Positions 46,847-56,477 of a stretch of DNA of 64,000 nt are shown here, piece after piece (positions within the stretch are counted from its first letter, which is position 1; every line of letters starts with the position of its first letter). The translations under genes and the position numbers were made by a program. A model generated the notes under the pieces. It was not told the origin of the DNA and did not search any database. It was given only the letters and a program-made list of their open reading frames with translations. The DNA is from JACCZX01 sp963824935. GTDB taxonomy: Bacteria > Pseudomonadota > Gammaproteobacteria > Burkholderiales > Burkholderiaceae_F. The stretch is taken from positions 1 to 64,000 of the forward strand of contig CAWGRF010000030.1 in the NCBI GenBank assembly GCA_963824935.1. The letters are read 5' to 3'.

Positions 46847-49567
46847 ATGCAACGCGACGCGCTATTTGATCTACTTGCCCGGTTACCAGCTTCCGTCTGC
46901 GTGGTCACGTCCAGTCGGCGCCTGGCACGCGCGCTATCGGCTGATTTTGACCTGTATCAAGCCGATCGGTCGCTAACGACGTGGGAAACGCCGCACATTC
47001 TTCCCTTCGCCGCGTTCGTCACTAGGCTGTACGACGCGGCCCAGCACGACCCGACGCTAACGGGGGTGCGAATGCCGCTGACACCCGCGCAGGAGCGCGC
47101 GCTGTGGGAAGCCGTGGTGGGCGATAGCGAGCTCGGATTGCTGTCGTCGTCGGCAGCCGCCGCGTTGGCCGCGGATGCGTGGACGCTCGCGCATCAATGG
47201 AATGTGGCGACGCGCGTGCCGCGTTATACGGCGGTGGCTGATACGCGCTTGTTTGTAGGCTGGGCGGGCGAGTTTCAGCGACGAGCGGATGCAGCAGGTG
47301 CGACCGACCTCGCGCGCCTGCCCGATATCGTTCGCGAGCACGTCGAGTCAGGCGCAATCCCAGTGCCACCGCACGTGGTACTGGCGGGCCTCGACGAAAC
47401 CACAGTGCAGCAGCAGCGCCTCTTCGATGCGCTCGCCGCCCGCGGTGCACTATGCGAGCGATTCGAGCCGGTACGGCACGGCGCGAAACCTCGGCGGGCT
47501 GCATGCCTGGATGAGCGCGACGAGCACGAGAAGATGGCCGACTGGGTCTCGGCGCGCCTCGGCACCGATTCCAGTACCCGGATCGGCATCGTGGTGCCGC
47601 AACTGGCCTCGCGTCGGCGGGCATTGGCGGCGGCACTTGATGCAGCGCTTGTGCCGGATCGACTGCTGACGCCTACGAGCCCGCGGCCGTACACGTTTTC
47701 GCTCGGCGGCGCGCTGGCCGACATTGCGCTCGTCGCATTTTTCTTGCGCTCGATTAGATTGGTGCTGGTCAGCGTCGACTTCGCAGAAGCCAGCGCGCTT
47801 TTGCGCTCGCCATACTTCGCCGGCGCAACGCACGAGCGCGACGCACGCGATTTGGTGGACGCACGTCTGCGCCGCCGCTGCCAGTGGTCGGTAGAGTTCG
47901 AATCTCTGTTTGAAGCCGTGCAAGCGTCGACGCGGGAGTGTGGCGTTGACGCCGCTCGCTTGCTTGCCGGTTTGCGCGCGCTGAGCCAATGGCGCCGTCA
48001 ATACGCAACGCGCTCAAGACGGCCGTCCGAGTGGGCGAGTGCGTTTGCTCAGGCCGTGCAGTCGATCAGCGCTCCGATCGAAGACGGCGATCGCGCGTTC
48101 GACTCAGAGGAGTACCAAGTACTGGCTCGATGGCAGCAGCTGCTGGTCGAGTTCGCTGCGCTCGATCGGACCGTTGGCCGGCTGACAGCCGCTGCAGCCA
48201 TCGGCAAGCTCGATCAAATCGCGCGCGAAACGATATTTCAGCCCGACAGTGGTGCGCCGCCGGTTCAGGTGTTGGGTGTGCTCGAAGCAAACGCGCTGAC
48301 GTTCGACCACCTGTGGATCATGGGTCTGACGGCGGATGCGTGGCCGCCACCTTCGAAGCCCCACCCGCTGCTGCCGATTGAAGTGCAGCGCGCAGCCGGC
48401 ATGCCGAGCGCGAGCGCAGCGGCGGAGCTGAAGCGAGCGCGGCAGCAGCTCGAACGGCTGCTGCAATCTGCCCCCGAAGTTGTCGTCAGTCACACGACCG
48501 TCGACGCAGACCGGCAAGTTGCGCCCAGTCCGCTGATTGCATCGTTTGAGCTGTGGATACCGCCGCCGCGCGCTGCACGTCTGACGGACTTCATCGCGCG
48601 GGTATCGCTTGCGTCTGTGCGCGATGCGGTGGCGCCGCGGTGGCGACCTACGACTCAGTTGCGCGGCGGTGTCGGCATTCTGCAGAACCAGGCGGCGTGC
48701 CCGTTTCGCGCGTTTGCGGTTCATCGCTTGGGTGCCACGGCGATCGAGTCGCCGCATGACGGTTTCGATTACCGCGAGCGCGGCCAGTTGGTGCACGACA
48801 CGTTGGCCCTCTTCTGGACGTCGTTACCGGAGCCGACCCGCGATGCGTTGGCGGCAACGACGGAACAGCAGCGGCGTGCGTTGTTAGTCGCTGCGGCAGA
48901 AGCGGCCCAGGCGCGATTGCAAAGGCGGCGTGGCAAGTTGTCCACAGCGCTGGTCGAACTCGAATCGGCAAGACTGGTGCGCGTGATCGAGCAGTGGTTG
49001 CAGTACGAGATCGCGACGCGTTCGGCGTTTCGCGTTGCGGCGATCGAAGAGGCCCGAACGATGCACGTCGGACCGCTGACGGTCGCTGCACGTCTGGACC
49101 GGGTCGATGAAGTTTCCGACGGCTCGAGAATCGTCATCGATTACAAGACGGGGAACACGAAGAACGCGGGGTGGCTCGAAGAACGCCCCGACGAGCCGCA
49201 GTTGCCGCTGTACCTGATTGCATCCGAGCCGGCAGCACGTGCGATTGCACTGGCCAGAGTGCGCACCGGCGACGTTGGTTTCAATGCGCTCGCGGCGGAA
49301 CCTGATCTGTTGCCGGTCAGGTCGAATCAGTGGAAGGGCCTGCATGCGAGCTGGAGCGCGCTGGTCGATCACTGGGCGCGCGTGCTCGAGCGCCTGGCGC
49401 TGCAGTTCGCCGCCGGCGAGGCCGCCGTGGACCCGAAACGAGTGCCGCAGACGTGCCGCTATTGCGAGTTGCCGACGCTGTGCCGGATCAACGAGCGCGG
49501 TGGGGCGGTGATTGCCGGCGCCGCCGACGAAGACGATGGCACGCCATGGGTGCGCGATGAAGAATGA
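46847..49567 (+). CDS. AddB-like PD-(D/E)XK nuclease/helicase-like repair protein
   Basis: 906 residues. Matches the proteobacterial AddB-like family paired with an AddA-like helicase in double-strand-break repair. Inactive helicase-like N-terminus (SVCVVTSSRRLARALSADF). C-terminal PD-(D/E)XK nuclease: LVHDTLALFW, LDRVDEVSDGSRIVIDYKTGN. Iron-sulfur staple cysteines: one in QNQAACPFRAFA and three in CRYCELPTLC. Start ATG 46847. Overlaps the next gene by 11 bases. Confidence 0.9.
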   Translation: MQRDALFDLLARLPASVCVVTSSRRLARALSADFDLYQADRSLTTWETPHILPFAAFVTRLYDAAQHDPTLTGVRMPLTPAQERALWEAVVGDSELGLLSSSAAAALAADAWTLAHQWNVATRVPRYTAVADTRLFVGWAGEFQRRADAAGATDLARLPDIVREHVESGAIPVPPHVVLAGLDETTVQQQRLFDALAARGALCERFEPVRHGAKPRRAACLDERDEHEKMADWVSARLGTDSSTRIGIVVPQLASRRRALAAALDAALVPDRLLTPTSPRPYTFSLGGALADIALVAFFLRSIRLVLVSVDFAEASALLRSPYFAGATHERDARDLVDARLRRRCQWSVEFESLFEAVQASTRECGVDAARLLAGLRALSQWRRQYATRSRRPSEWASAFAQAVQSISAPIEDGDRAFDSEEYQVLARWQQLLVEFAALDRTVGRLTAAAAIGKLDQIARETIFQPDSGAPPVQVLGVLEANALTFDHLWIMGLTADAWPPPSKPHPLLPIEVQRAAGMPSASAAAELKRARQQLERLLQSAPEVVVSHTTVDADRQVAPSPLIASFELWIPPPRAARLTDFIARVSLASVRDAVAPRWRPTTQLRGGVGILQNQAACPFRAFAVHRLGATAIESPHDGFDYRERGQLVHDTLALFWTSLPEPTRDALAATTEQQRRALLVAAAEAAQARLQRRRGKLSTALVELESARLVRVIEQWLQYEIATRSAFRVAAIEEARTMHVGPLTVAARLDRVDEVSDGSRIVIDYKTGNTKNAGWLEERPDEPQLPLYLIASEPAARAIALARVRTGDVGFNALAAEPDLLPVRSNQWKGLHASWSALVDHWARVLERLALQFAAGEAAVDPKRVPQTCRYCELPTLCRINERGGAVIAGAADEDDGTPWVRDEE

Positions 49568-52500
49568 CAGCGTGCTGCGCAGTGACGCGCAGCTGCAACT
49601 GCCATTGCAGGTAGAGCCGCAGGTCGAACCGTCGCTCGACGCAGCGCTTGCTGCACTTGCTGGTACGGCGCCTGTTGTTGTTGCACCCATTGATGCGTCA
49701 CTGCGCGACGACGACGCGGCCGCGCGTGCGCAGGCGCTCGACGTGACGCAGAGTTTCATCGTTCGCGCACCAGCGGGTTCGGGAAAAACCGAGCTGTTGG
49801 CGCAGCGGGTGCTGGCGTTGTTGGCTCAGGCCGACGCGCCCGAAGAAGTCGTCGCGATCACTTTCACGCGCAAGGCGGCCGCCGAAATGAAGGATCGCCT
49901 GCTGCAGTCGCTGACGGATGCGACTACTGCGCCATCTTCACCCCAGCAACCGCACCGCGCGCTGACGCTGCAACTCGCGCAGCGCGTAATGGCGCGCGAT
50001 CGCGAGCTCGGCTGGGAGCTGGCCGCCAACCCGGCCCGGCTCAGAGTGCAGACGATCGATGCATTGGCGCTGTGGTTGGCGCAGCAATTGCCGATCACGG
50101 CGCGCTTCGCTCCCATCACGCGGGTCACCGAACAGGCAGACCCGCTGTACAGCGCAGCCGCGCACGCCACACTGGCGCTCATTGACACTTCAGACAGTTC
50201 GGACACGCGGGATCGCGGCATCGCACGTCACATCGCGCGCCTGCTCACGCATCTCGACAATGACTGGCCGCGAGTGCACCGGCTGCTTAGCGGAATGCTT
50301 GCCAGACGTGACCAGTGGCTGCGCCACGTCGGACACCTGGACCGTGCAGCGCTCGAAGCTCCGATGCAGGAAGAGTGTTCGCGGCAGATCGAGCGCGTGT
50401 GCGAAGCACTCGTCGGAGTCGACGTGGAGGAGTTGGTCGCACTGGCGCGTTATGCGGCGGGCAACCTGGCGCACGATTCGCGACTAGCGCCGTGCGCCGA
50501 CCTACGCCGCCTGCCGGAAGCAAGCTTCGGCCGGCTCGATGCATGGCGCGCGCTGGCGGCGCTGCTGCTGACCAACGAAGGAACCTGGCGCACGAGATTC
50601 AGCAAATCAGAAGGGTTTCCATCGTTTGCGGGTGCAGCTCCGTTCAAGCAACGAATCGTTGCCCTGACGGACGCGCTGCGGTCGAACGAAACGCTGCGAC
50701 AAGCGTTGCATGGACTACGCGATTTGCCCTCGCCGCACTTCACCGCGCCTCAGTGGGAAGTGCTCGAATCGATCGTGGCGCTGCTTCCGCGCGCAGCCGC
50801 CGAGCTAATGCTTGCATTCGGCGACGCCGGCGAGAGTGATTTCGTGCAACTGACGCGGGCGGCGGTTGATGCGCTCGGTGCGGATGATGCGGCGAGCGAT
50901 ATCGTTCACGCTCTCGACGCGCGCATTCGTCATTTGCTGATCGATGAATTCCAGGACACTTCGATCACGCAGTTCGAACTGATCGAACGACTGATCGGCG
51001 ATTGGCGGCCAGCCGACGGGAGAACCGTGTTCGTCGTCGGCGACCCAATGCAATCGATCTACCGCTTCCGCGAGGCGGAAGTGGGGCTGTTTCTGCGGGC
51101 GTGGAACACAGGTATCGCGCGCTTGCCGCTGATGCGATTGCAACTCGCTCGTAACTTCCGTTCGCGACGCGGGCTGGTCGACTGGGCCAACAGCGCGTTT
51201 GTTCGCGTGCTGCCGGACAAGAGCGACATGGCGAGTGGCGCAGTTGCATTCGAACCGTCGGTTGCCGATCGGGCAGCGGATACCTCGCAGCCCGAAGCGG
51301 TAAGGCCCAACGCACTGATCGATGGGTCGCCGCACGACGAAGCGGCGCGCGTCGTCGAGTTGGTGCGACGCATGCAGGCTGACGATCCGGCGGCTTCGAT
51401 CGCGCTGCTGGTACGCGCGCGCGCGCACCTGGCGCAGATCGTGCCAGCGATGCGCGAAGCTGGGCTCGGCTTCACCGCGGTTGAGCTCGAGCAGCTTCTG
51501 GCGCGCCCGTTGATCGGGGACTTGCTCGCATTGACGCGCGCACTCGAACATCTTGCCGACAGGGTGGCGTGGCTCGCCGTGCTGCGCGCGCCGTGGTGCG
51601 GGCTGACGCTGGCTGATTTGTCGGCCCTGGCCGAAGACACCTCCGGCGCGACAGTCTGGCAGCTGGTGTGTGATTCGTCGCGTCGATTGCAACTCTCATC
51701 GGACGGCCAACGCCGATTGGCACGCCTGGCATCGGTGCTCGTGCGCGCGCTTGAACTGCGCGGACGGAGCCCGCTGGTGGAACGTGTTCGCGAAACCTGG
51801 TGGCTGCTTGGCGGCCCCGCGTGTGTTTCGACGGCAGCCGATCACGCCGACGTTGAGTCTTTCTTCGATCACCTGGCACAGCACGAAGAGCGAAGTCGCG
51901 GCACAGCCGATATGGCCGCGTTCGAGGCATCGCTGGTTCGGCTGTATGCGGCGCCCGATGCGCAGGCGACCGGCAAGCTGCAGGTGATGACGATTCACAA
52001 GGCAAAAGGGCTGGAGTTCGACTATGTGATCGTGCCGGGGCTCGATCGCGTGACGACGGGCGACGATGCACAGTTGATGCAGTGGCTCGAGCGGCCGACG
52101 GAATCAGGCTCCGGCGAGTTACTGCTCAGCCCCATCTATCCGGCCGATGCCGACAAGAAAAACGATTCGATCTACTGCTGGATCGAGCGATTGCAGCAGC
52201 AGCGACAGGCGCACGAGGACGAACGCCTGCTGTATGTCGCTGCGACGCGTGCCCGCAAGCAGCTACAGTGGCTGGCGTGCATTCCGACTGCGGATGGCGC
52301 TATTTCTCCTCCGCGCGAGAACTCGCTGTTGCATCGCTTGTGGCCAGCGGTGGAAGACGACTGTCGGCGCGCGCTGGCTGAACACTCGGTCGCCGGACGC
52401 GTTGCGGCGGCTGCACCGCCTGCAACGTACGACCAGTCGCTTCGCAGGTTACCCGACAACTGGGTGTTTCCGATGGCGCCGCCCGCTGTCAACTGGCAAG

Positions 52501-53258
52501 ATCAAACGACGCCAGCCGCTGTGCCCGCGATTGAGTTCTCGTGGGCCGGCGAAACTGCGCGTCGCATCGGCGTCGTCGTGCATCGCTGGCTGCAGCGCAT
52601 CGCCGACGATGCGATGCACGGTTGGAACGCCGAGAGAGTGCAGGCGATCGCGCCGAATATCGAGCGCGAGCTGGCGGCCGCGGGAATCAGCGGCGACGAA
52701 CTGAAGGCGGCGTGCGACCGCGTCTCGCGCGCGCTAACCGGTGCACTCTCCGACCCACGTGCGCGCTGGCTACTTGGGCTGCATGACGAAGCGCGCAGCG
52801 AGCTTCGATTGACCGTTCGCGGCCCATCTGGCACCAAGCGCATGGTGCTCGACCGCACTTTCGTCGATGAAAACGGTGCCCGCTGGATCATCGATTACAA
52901 GGTCGGTACGCATGAAGGCGCTGATGTCGAAGGTTTTCTGAATCGTGAACAACTGCGCTATGCCAGCCAGTTGGAGCTGTACGCACAAGCGCTCGGCGGC
53001 GCGGCTCAGCTCGGGCTTTACTTCCCGTTGCTGAACGGCTGGCGCGCGTGGAGAAGCGACAGCACGGATTGGGGGAGCTCCAAGAGGGGGCACAGCCCCC
53101 TCTTGCATCTTCAGAATGAGCCAAAGGCTCGCCTTTCCGCCTTCGCGGAAGAGGCGAGCCTTGCCTCGGCACCTGTGGCACTCCGCTGTGGCTGCTTCGT
53201 TCCCGACCTGACCAGGTTCACGGCACCCCAGTGCGAGGGGGCCCGCCGTCTTGGATGA
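49557..53258 (+). CDS. AddA-like UvrD/Rep-family helicase-nuclease (3' end uncertain)
   Basis: About 1,230 residues as read. Superfamily 1 helicase: Walker A APAGSGKT (71-78), motif Ia AITFTRKAAAEM, motif II LLIDEFQDTSITQFELI, motif III VFVVGDPMQSIYRFREAEV, motif IV LARNFRSRRGLV, motif V VMTIHKAKGLEFDYVIVPG, motif VI LLYVAATRARKQLQWL. C-terminal nuclease RTFVDENGARWIIDYKVGT. It starts at ATG 49557 inside the AddB-like gene. After LYFPLLNGWRAW (about 53055) the frame continues through a perfect palindrome and then antisense across the SRP RNA. The last 65 or so residues are therefore probably spurious and a stop has been lost to an indel. Confidence 0.9.
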   Translation: MKNDSVLRSDAQLQLPLQVEPQVEPSLDAALAALAGTAPVVVAPIDASLRDDDAAARAQALDVTQSFIVRAPAGSGKTELLAQRVLALLAQADAPEEVVAITFTRKAAAEMKDRLLQSLTDATTAPSSPQQPHRALTLQLAQRVMARDRELGWELAANPARLRVQTIDALALWLAQQLPITARFAPITRVTEQADPLYSAAAHATLALIDTSDSSDTRDRGIARHIARLLTHLDNDWPRVHRLLSGMLARRDQWLRHVGHLDRAALEAPMQEECSRQIERVCEALVGVDVEELVALARYAAGNLAHDSRLAPCADLRRLPEASFGRLDAWRALAALLLTNEGTWRTRFSKSEGFPSFAGAAPFKQRIVALTDALRSNETLRQALHGLRDLPSPHFTAPQWEVLESIVALLPRAAAELMLAFGDAGESDFVQLTRAAVDALGADDAASDIVHALDARIRHLLIDEFQDTSITQFELIERLIGDWRPADGRTVFVVGDPMQSIYRFREAEVGLFLRAWNTGIARLPLMRLQLARNFRSRRGLVDWANSAFVRVLPDKSDMASGAVAFEPSVADRAADTSQPEAVRPNALIDGSPHDEAARVVELVRRMQADDPAASIALLVRARAHLAQIVPAMREAGLGFTAVELEQLLARPLIGDLLALTRALEHLADRVAWLAVLRAPWCGLTLADLSALAEDTSGATVWQLVCDSSRRLQLSSDGQRRLARLASVLVRALELRGRSPLVERVRETWWLLGGPACVSTAADHADVESFFDHLAQHEERSRGTADMAAFEASLVRLYAAPDAQATGKLQVMTIHKAKGLEFDYVIVPGLDRVTTGDDAQLMQWLERPTESGSGELLLSPIYPADADKKNDSIYCWIERLQQQRQAHEDERLLYVAATRARKQLQWLACIPTADGAISPPRENSLLHRLWPAVEDDCRRALAEHSVAGRVAAAAPPATYDQSLRRLPDNWVFPMAPPAVNWQDQTTPAAVPAIEFSWAGETARRIGVVVHRWLQRIADDAMHGWNAERVQAIAPNIERELAAAGISGDELKAACDRVSRALTGALSDPRARWLLGLHDEARSELRLTVRGPSGTKRMVLDRTFVDENGARWIIDYKVGTHEGADVEGFLNREQLRYASQLELYAQALGGAAQLGLYFPLLNGWRAWRSDSTDWGSSKRGHSPLLHLQNEPKARLSAFAEEASLASAPVALRCGCFVPDLTRFTAPQCEGARRLG
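53081..53105. repeat. Perfect 11-bp palindromic hairpin
   Basis: CAAGAGGGGGC / GCCCCCTCTTG around a 3-base loop. It lies past the likely true end of the AddA-like gene and opposite the ffs terminator region. Probable transcription-end structure for converging transcripts, though it lacks a strong U-run. Confidence 0.55.
53124..53162 (-). terminator. Long hairpin ending ffs
   Basis: Arms AAGGCTCGCCT and AGGCGAGCCTT plus inner TTCCGC/GCGGAA, about 17 pairs with one bulge. Directly abuts the 3' end of the SRP RNA; the minus-strand tail (TTTGGCTC) is only weakly U-rich. Confidence 0.6.
53163..53242 (-). ncRNA. ffs: Signal recognition particle RNA (4.5S)
   Basis: Conserved domain IV at 53190-53213 (minus): GGTCAGGTCGGGAACGAAGC then AGCC, with the Ffh-binding internal loops and a GGAA tetraloop. 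Compared with the usual UCC-GGAA-GGA stem, the closing pairs are UCG-GGAA-CGA, a compensatory change that keeps the stem. Flanks CCTCGCAC and GTGCCGAGG pair to close the rod. Location just upstream of dnaX is typical for betaproteobacteria. Exact ends are estimated. SRP RNA targets membrane proteins with Ffh. Confidence 0.9.
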
Positions 53259-53297
53259 TACGCGGCAGTAGTTGCGATTCTTGTAATGTCCGGGGCC

Positions 53298-53792
53298 ATG
53301 AGCGTTTCGATTCGAGCTGCACGCCAAAGCGACATCCCGATCCTGCATGCACTGATTCGTGCGCTAGCAGAGTACGAGAAGCTGACTGCACAGGTCGTTG
53401 GTACAGCCGAGGATTTGCGGCGCGAATTATTCAGTGAGAGACCAGTGATCGAGGCGGTGATCGCGTGGAACGAAGAAGACGCACTCGGCTTTGCGCTGTA
53501 CTTTCACAATTACTCGACCTTTTTAGCCCGCCGCGGTTTGTACCTTGAGGATCTCTTTGTCGTGCCCGAAGCACGGGGTCGCGGAATCGGCAAGGCGCTG
53601 ATCAAGCACTGTGCGTGCATTGCCGTTGAACGCGGCTGCGGACGGTTCGAATGGGCGGTGCTCGACTGGAATCAACCGGCGATCGAGTTCTATCAATCGA
53701 TCGGCGCCACGATGCTGCCGGATTGGCGCCTCTGCCGTCTCACCGGCGATGCACTGACTCGATTCGCGAAGGCAGCGCCGGCAGGGCCGTAG
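53298..53792 (+). CDS. GNAT family N-acetyltransferase
   Basis: 164 residues from ATG 53298 (MSVSIRAARQSD); ATG 53286 adds four residues. Acetyl-CoA site: LYLEDLFVVPEARGRGIGKALI, matching the R/QxxGxG/A loop, then GRFEWAVLDWNQPAIEFYQSIGA. Sequence style resembles diamine/thialysine acetyltransferases (FHNYSTFLARRGLYLEDLFV). Substrate not proven. Divergent from ffs and 9 bases before dnaX. Confidence 0.85.
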   Translation: MSVSIRAARQSDIPILHALIRALAEYEKLTAQVVGTAEDLRRELFSERPVIEAVIAWNEEDALGFALYFHNYSTFLARRGLYLEDLFVVPEARGRGIGKALIKHCACIAVERGCGRFEWAVLDWNQPAIEFYQSIGATMLPDWRLCRLTGDALTRFAKAAPAGP

Positions 53793-53801
53793 AATCAACG
53801 C

Positions 53802-55433
53802 ATGTCGTATCAGGTTCTCGCCCGCAAGTACCGTCCGCGCGATTTTTCCACCCTGGTCGGCCAGGAACACGTCGTGCGCGCGCTGACCAATGCGCTGACA
53901 GAAAACCGATTGCATCACGCGTACTTGTTCACCGGCACGCGTGGCGTCGGCAAGACCACGCTAGCGCGGATTCTCGCCAAGGCGCTCAATTGCGTTGGGC
54001 CGGATGGCAAGGGTGGAGTCACGCCAACTCCTTGCAATGTGTGCGAGCCGTGTACGGCGATCGACGCAGGCCGCTTTGTCGACTACATCGAAATGGATGC
54101 CGCCAGCAATCGCGGGGTCGACGAGATGGTGCAGTTGCTCGAACGCGCGATGTACGCGCCGAGCAATGCACGCTTCAAGGTGTACGTGATCGATGAGGTG
54201 CACCAGTTGTCATCGCATGCCTTCAATGCGATGTTAAAGACGCTGGAGGAGCCACCCGAGCACGTCAAGTTCATCCTTGCGACGACCGATCCGCAAAAGG
54301 TTCCGGTAACCGTGCTTTCGCGCTGCCTGCAATTCAACTTGAAGCAGATGACGCCGGCGGCGATTGCCGGGCACATGAACCAAATACTGGCGGCCGAGAA
54401 AATCGCTGCGGAGCCAACGGCGCTGCGCGCTCTCGCGCACGCCGCGCGCGGCAGTATGCGCGACGGTCTGTCGCTGCTCGACCAGGCCATCGCGTATTCC
54501 GGCGGCACCATCACTCTCGATGCGGTGCGCGCAATGCTGGGGGCGATCGATCAGGGTACTCTCGTGCGCGTGCTGCACGCGGTCGCCGCGCGCGATGCAA
54601 AGCAGGCGCTCGCCATTGCGGACGAGATGAACGAGCGCAGCGCGTCGTTTACGCAGGCAATGCGCGATCTGGCGAGCCTGCTGCATCGAATCGCACTGAT
54701 CCAACAGATCGAAAGTGCCGCAGACGATGAAGTTGATGCCGAGGATCTGCGGGGGCTTGCGTCAACGCTGCAGCCCGACGAAGTCCAGCTGTTCTATCAG
54801 ATTGCTTTGCATGGGCGGAACGATATGCACCTGGCGCCGGACGAGTACGCCGGCTTTACGATGGCATTGATGCGCATGCTGGCTTTTGCGCCCGCAGAAA
54901 TGCCCGCGTCTGCCTCAGTGCAGCGGTCGACGCCGCGCGCGGTTGCTAGCGCAACACGCGCCGCTGCGGCAACGCCGGACCTCCTGAGCGCAGCGCAGCC
55001 GGTGGCGAGCGCGGAAACGAAGAGCACGCCGGTGTTCGATGGAAACTGGACCGCGCTCGTCCCGCGCTTGAAGGTATCTGGCCTAGTGCGCGAGCTCGCG
55101 CAGCGCAGCGAACTCGTCTCGCACGAAGGCGACCGCCTGAAATTGCGCGTTCCGCTGAAGACGTTACTCGATGCGGGTGCGCTGCAGAAGTTGCAGACAG
55201 CCGTCAGCGAAGCGCTGGGACGCCCGATACGCCTCGCTGCAGAACTCGGCAGCACGGTCGGACCGACGTCGGCCGGTATCGCAGAACAGGCGCGCGCCGA
55301 GCGGCAGCGGCAAGCGGAAGAGTCGATCTACGCCGACCCCTTCGTGCGAGAATTGATCGAGAACTTCGGTGCGTCAGTCGACCCAGCGTCGATTCGTCCT
55401 CGCAACGATAACGACACGGAAAAAACGTCATGA
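53802..55433 (+). CDS. dnaX: DNA polymerase III subunits gamma/tau
   Basis: 543 residues. Clamp-loader ATPase. MSYQVLARKYRPRDF start, Walker A GTRGVGKT (45-52), zinc-binding CNVCEPC with an upstream Cys in KALNCVGP, Walker B VYVIDEVHQLS, sensor TTDPQKVPVTVLSRC. A short Ala-rich linker (residues 365-410) and tau-like C-terminus follow. No clear A-rich slippery site for programmed gamma synthesis within the linker. Confidence 0.96.
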   Translation: MSYQVLARKYRPRDFSTLVGQEHVVRALTNALTENRLHHAYLFTGTRGVGKTTLARILAKALNCVGPDGKGGVTPTPCNVCEPCTAIDAGRFVDYIEMDAASNRGVDEMVQLLERAMYAPSNARFKVYVIDEVHQLSSHAFNAMLKTLEEPPEHVKFILATTDPQKVPVTVLSRCLQFNLKQMTPAAIAGHMNQILAAEKIAAEPTALRALAHAARGSMRDGLSLLDQAIAYSGGTITLDAVRAMLGAIDQGTLVRVLHAVAARDAKQALAIADEMNERSASFTQAMRDLASLLHRIALIQQIESAADDEVDAEDLRGLASTLQPDEVQLFYQIALHGRNDMHLAPDEYAGFTMALMRMLAFAPAEMPASASVQRSTPRAVASATRAAAATPDLLSAAQPVASAETKSTPVFDGNWTALVPRLKVSGLVRELAQRSELVSHEGDRLKLRVPLKTLLDAGALQKLQTAVSEALGRPIRLAAELGSTVGPTSAGIAEQARAERQRQAEESIYADPFVRELIENFGASVDPASIRPRNDNDTEKTS

Positions 55434-55756
55434 TGAAGGGGCAAGTCGCAGGGCTGATGCAGCAGGCGCAGAAGATGCAGGAGAACATGAAGCGCGTGCA
55501 GGATGAGCTTGCTTCCACCGAAGTCGAAGGCCAGTCGGGCGCTGGCATGGTGAAGGTCACGATGACTTGCAAGTACGACGTGCGGCGTGTTGCGATTGAT
55601 CCGAGCCTGGTCGGTGACGACAAGGACATGCTGGAAGACCTGGTCGCCGCCGCGTTCAACGACGCCGTGCGCCGCGCCGAAGAGGTGTCGCAACAGAAAA
55701 TGGCGTCGATAACGGCGGGTATGCCGCTGCCTCCGGGGTTCAAGCTTCCTTTTTAG
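55430..55756 (+). CDS. ybaB: Nucleoid-associated protein YbaB/EbfC
   Basis: 108 residues. The start ATG 55430 overlaps the dnaX stop. Dimeric DNA-binding protein: MKGQVAGLMQQAQKMQENM, VEGQSGAGMVKVTMTCKYDV, SITAGMPLPPGFKLPF. dnaX-ybaB-recR is the standard operon. Confidence 0.96.
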   Translation: MMKGQVAGLMQQAQKMQENMKRVQDELASTEVEGQSGAGMVKVTMTCKYDVRRVAIDPSLVGDDKDMLEDLVAAAFNDAVRRAEEVSQQKMASITAGMPLPPGFKLPF

Positions 55757-55839
55757 CGCGTTAGCGAACGGTTGCTGGCGCTCGGGAATCAACTCCCGGC
55801 AGGCTAAGCGCCCGGCTAGGCAGCAACAGCACGCATAGC

Positions 55840-56442
55840 ATGAAGCTTGGTCACACCCTAGACAGACTAGTCGATGCTCTGAAGCATCTGCCAGGCATCG
55901 GTCCGCGTTCTGCGCAGCGCATTGCGTTTCATCTGCTGCAGCACGACCGCGGGGCCGCAGTGCGTCTGGGTGAGTCGCTGCTGCTGGCTGCACGCTCCAT
56001 CGGTCATTGCCAGCGCTGCAACACGCTGACCGAAGATGCAATCTGCGTTACGTGCAGCAGCGCCAAGCGCGATCCGCAGATGCTGTGCGTCATCGAATCT
56101 CCTGCCGACCAGCTGGTCATCGAACAATCGCTTTCGTACAGCGGCCTTTACTTCGTGCTGATGGGGCGACTGTCGCCCCTTGATGGGGTCGGACCGCGAG
56201 AAATCCAGATGGAGCAGTTGCTGGCGCGCGTTGCCGACGGCATCGTGCGCGAGGTCATCGTCGCTACTTCGTTCACACCGGAAGGCGACGCAACCGCGCA
56301 TTACATCGCGCAGTTGCTGCGCGAGCGCGATCCGCGACTGCAAGTCACGCGGCTGGCACGCGGCGTTCCCGCCGGCGCCGAGCTTGAATACACCGATGTG
56401 AACACCGTGGCGCAAGCAATGCTCGATCGCCGAGCCGAATAG
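55840..56442 (+). CDS. recR: Recombination protein RecR
   Basis: 200 residues. Works with RecF/RecO to load RecA at gaps. HhH motif LKHLPGIGPRSAQRIAFHLL, zinc finger CQRC...CVTC, Toprim domain CVIESPADQLVIEQ and YFVLMGRLSPLDGVGP, C-terminal Walker B-like ATSFTPEGDATAHYI. Complete. Confidence 0.97.
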   Translation: MKLGHTLDRLVDALKHLPGIGPRSAQRIAFHLLQHDRGAAVRLGESLLLAARSIGHCQRCNTLTEDAICVTCSSAKRDPQMLCVIESPADQLVIEQSLSYSGLYFVLMGRLSPLDGVGPREIQMEQLLARVADGIVREVIVATSFTPEGDATAHYIAQLLRERDPRLQVTRLARGVPAGAELEYTDVNTVAQAMLDRRAE

Positions 56443-56477
56443 GCAGCGGACAAATAACAATAACCTGGACTCAGCGA

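Noticed and set aside
53802..55433. Programmed ribosomal frameshift in dnaX
   Set aside because: The only long A-run (55420-55425) is at the very end of the gene and there is no A-AAA-AAG site in the linker.
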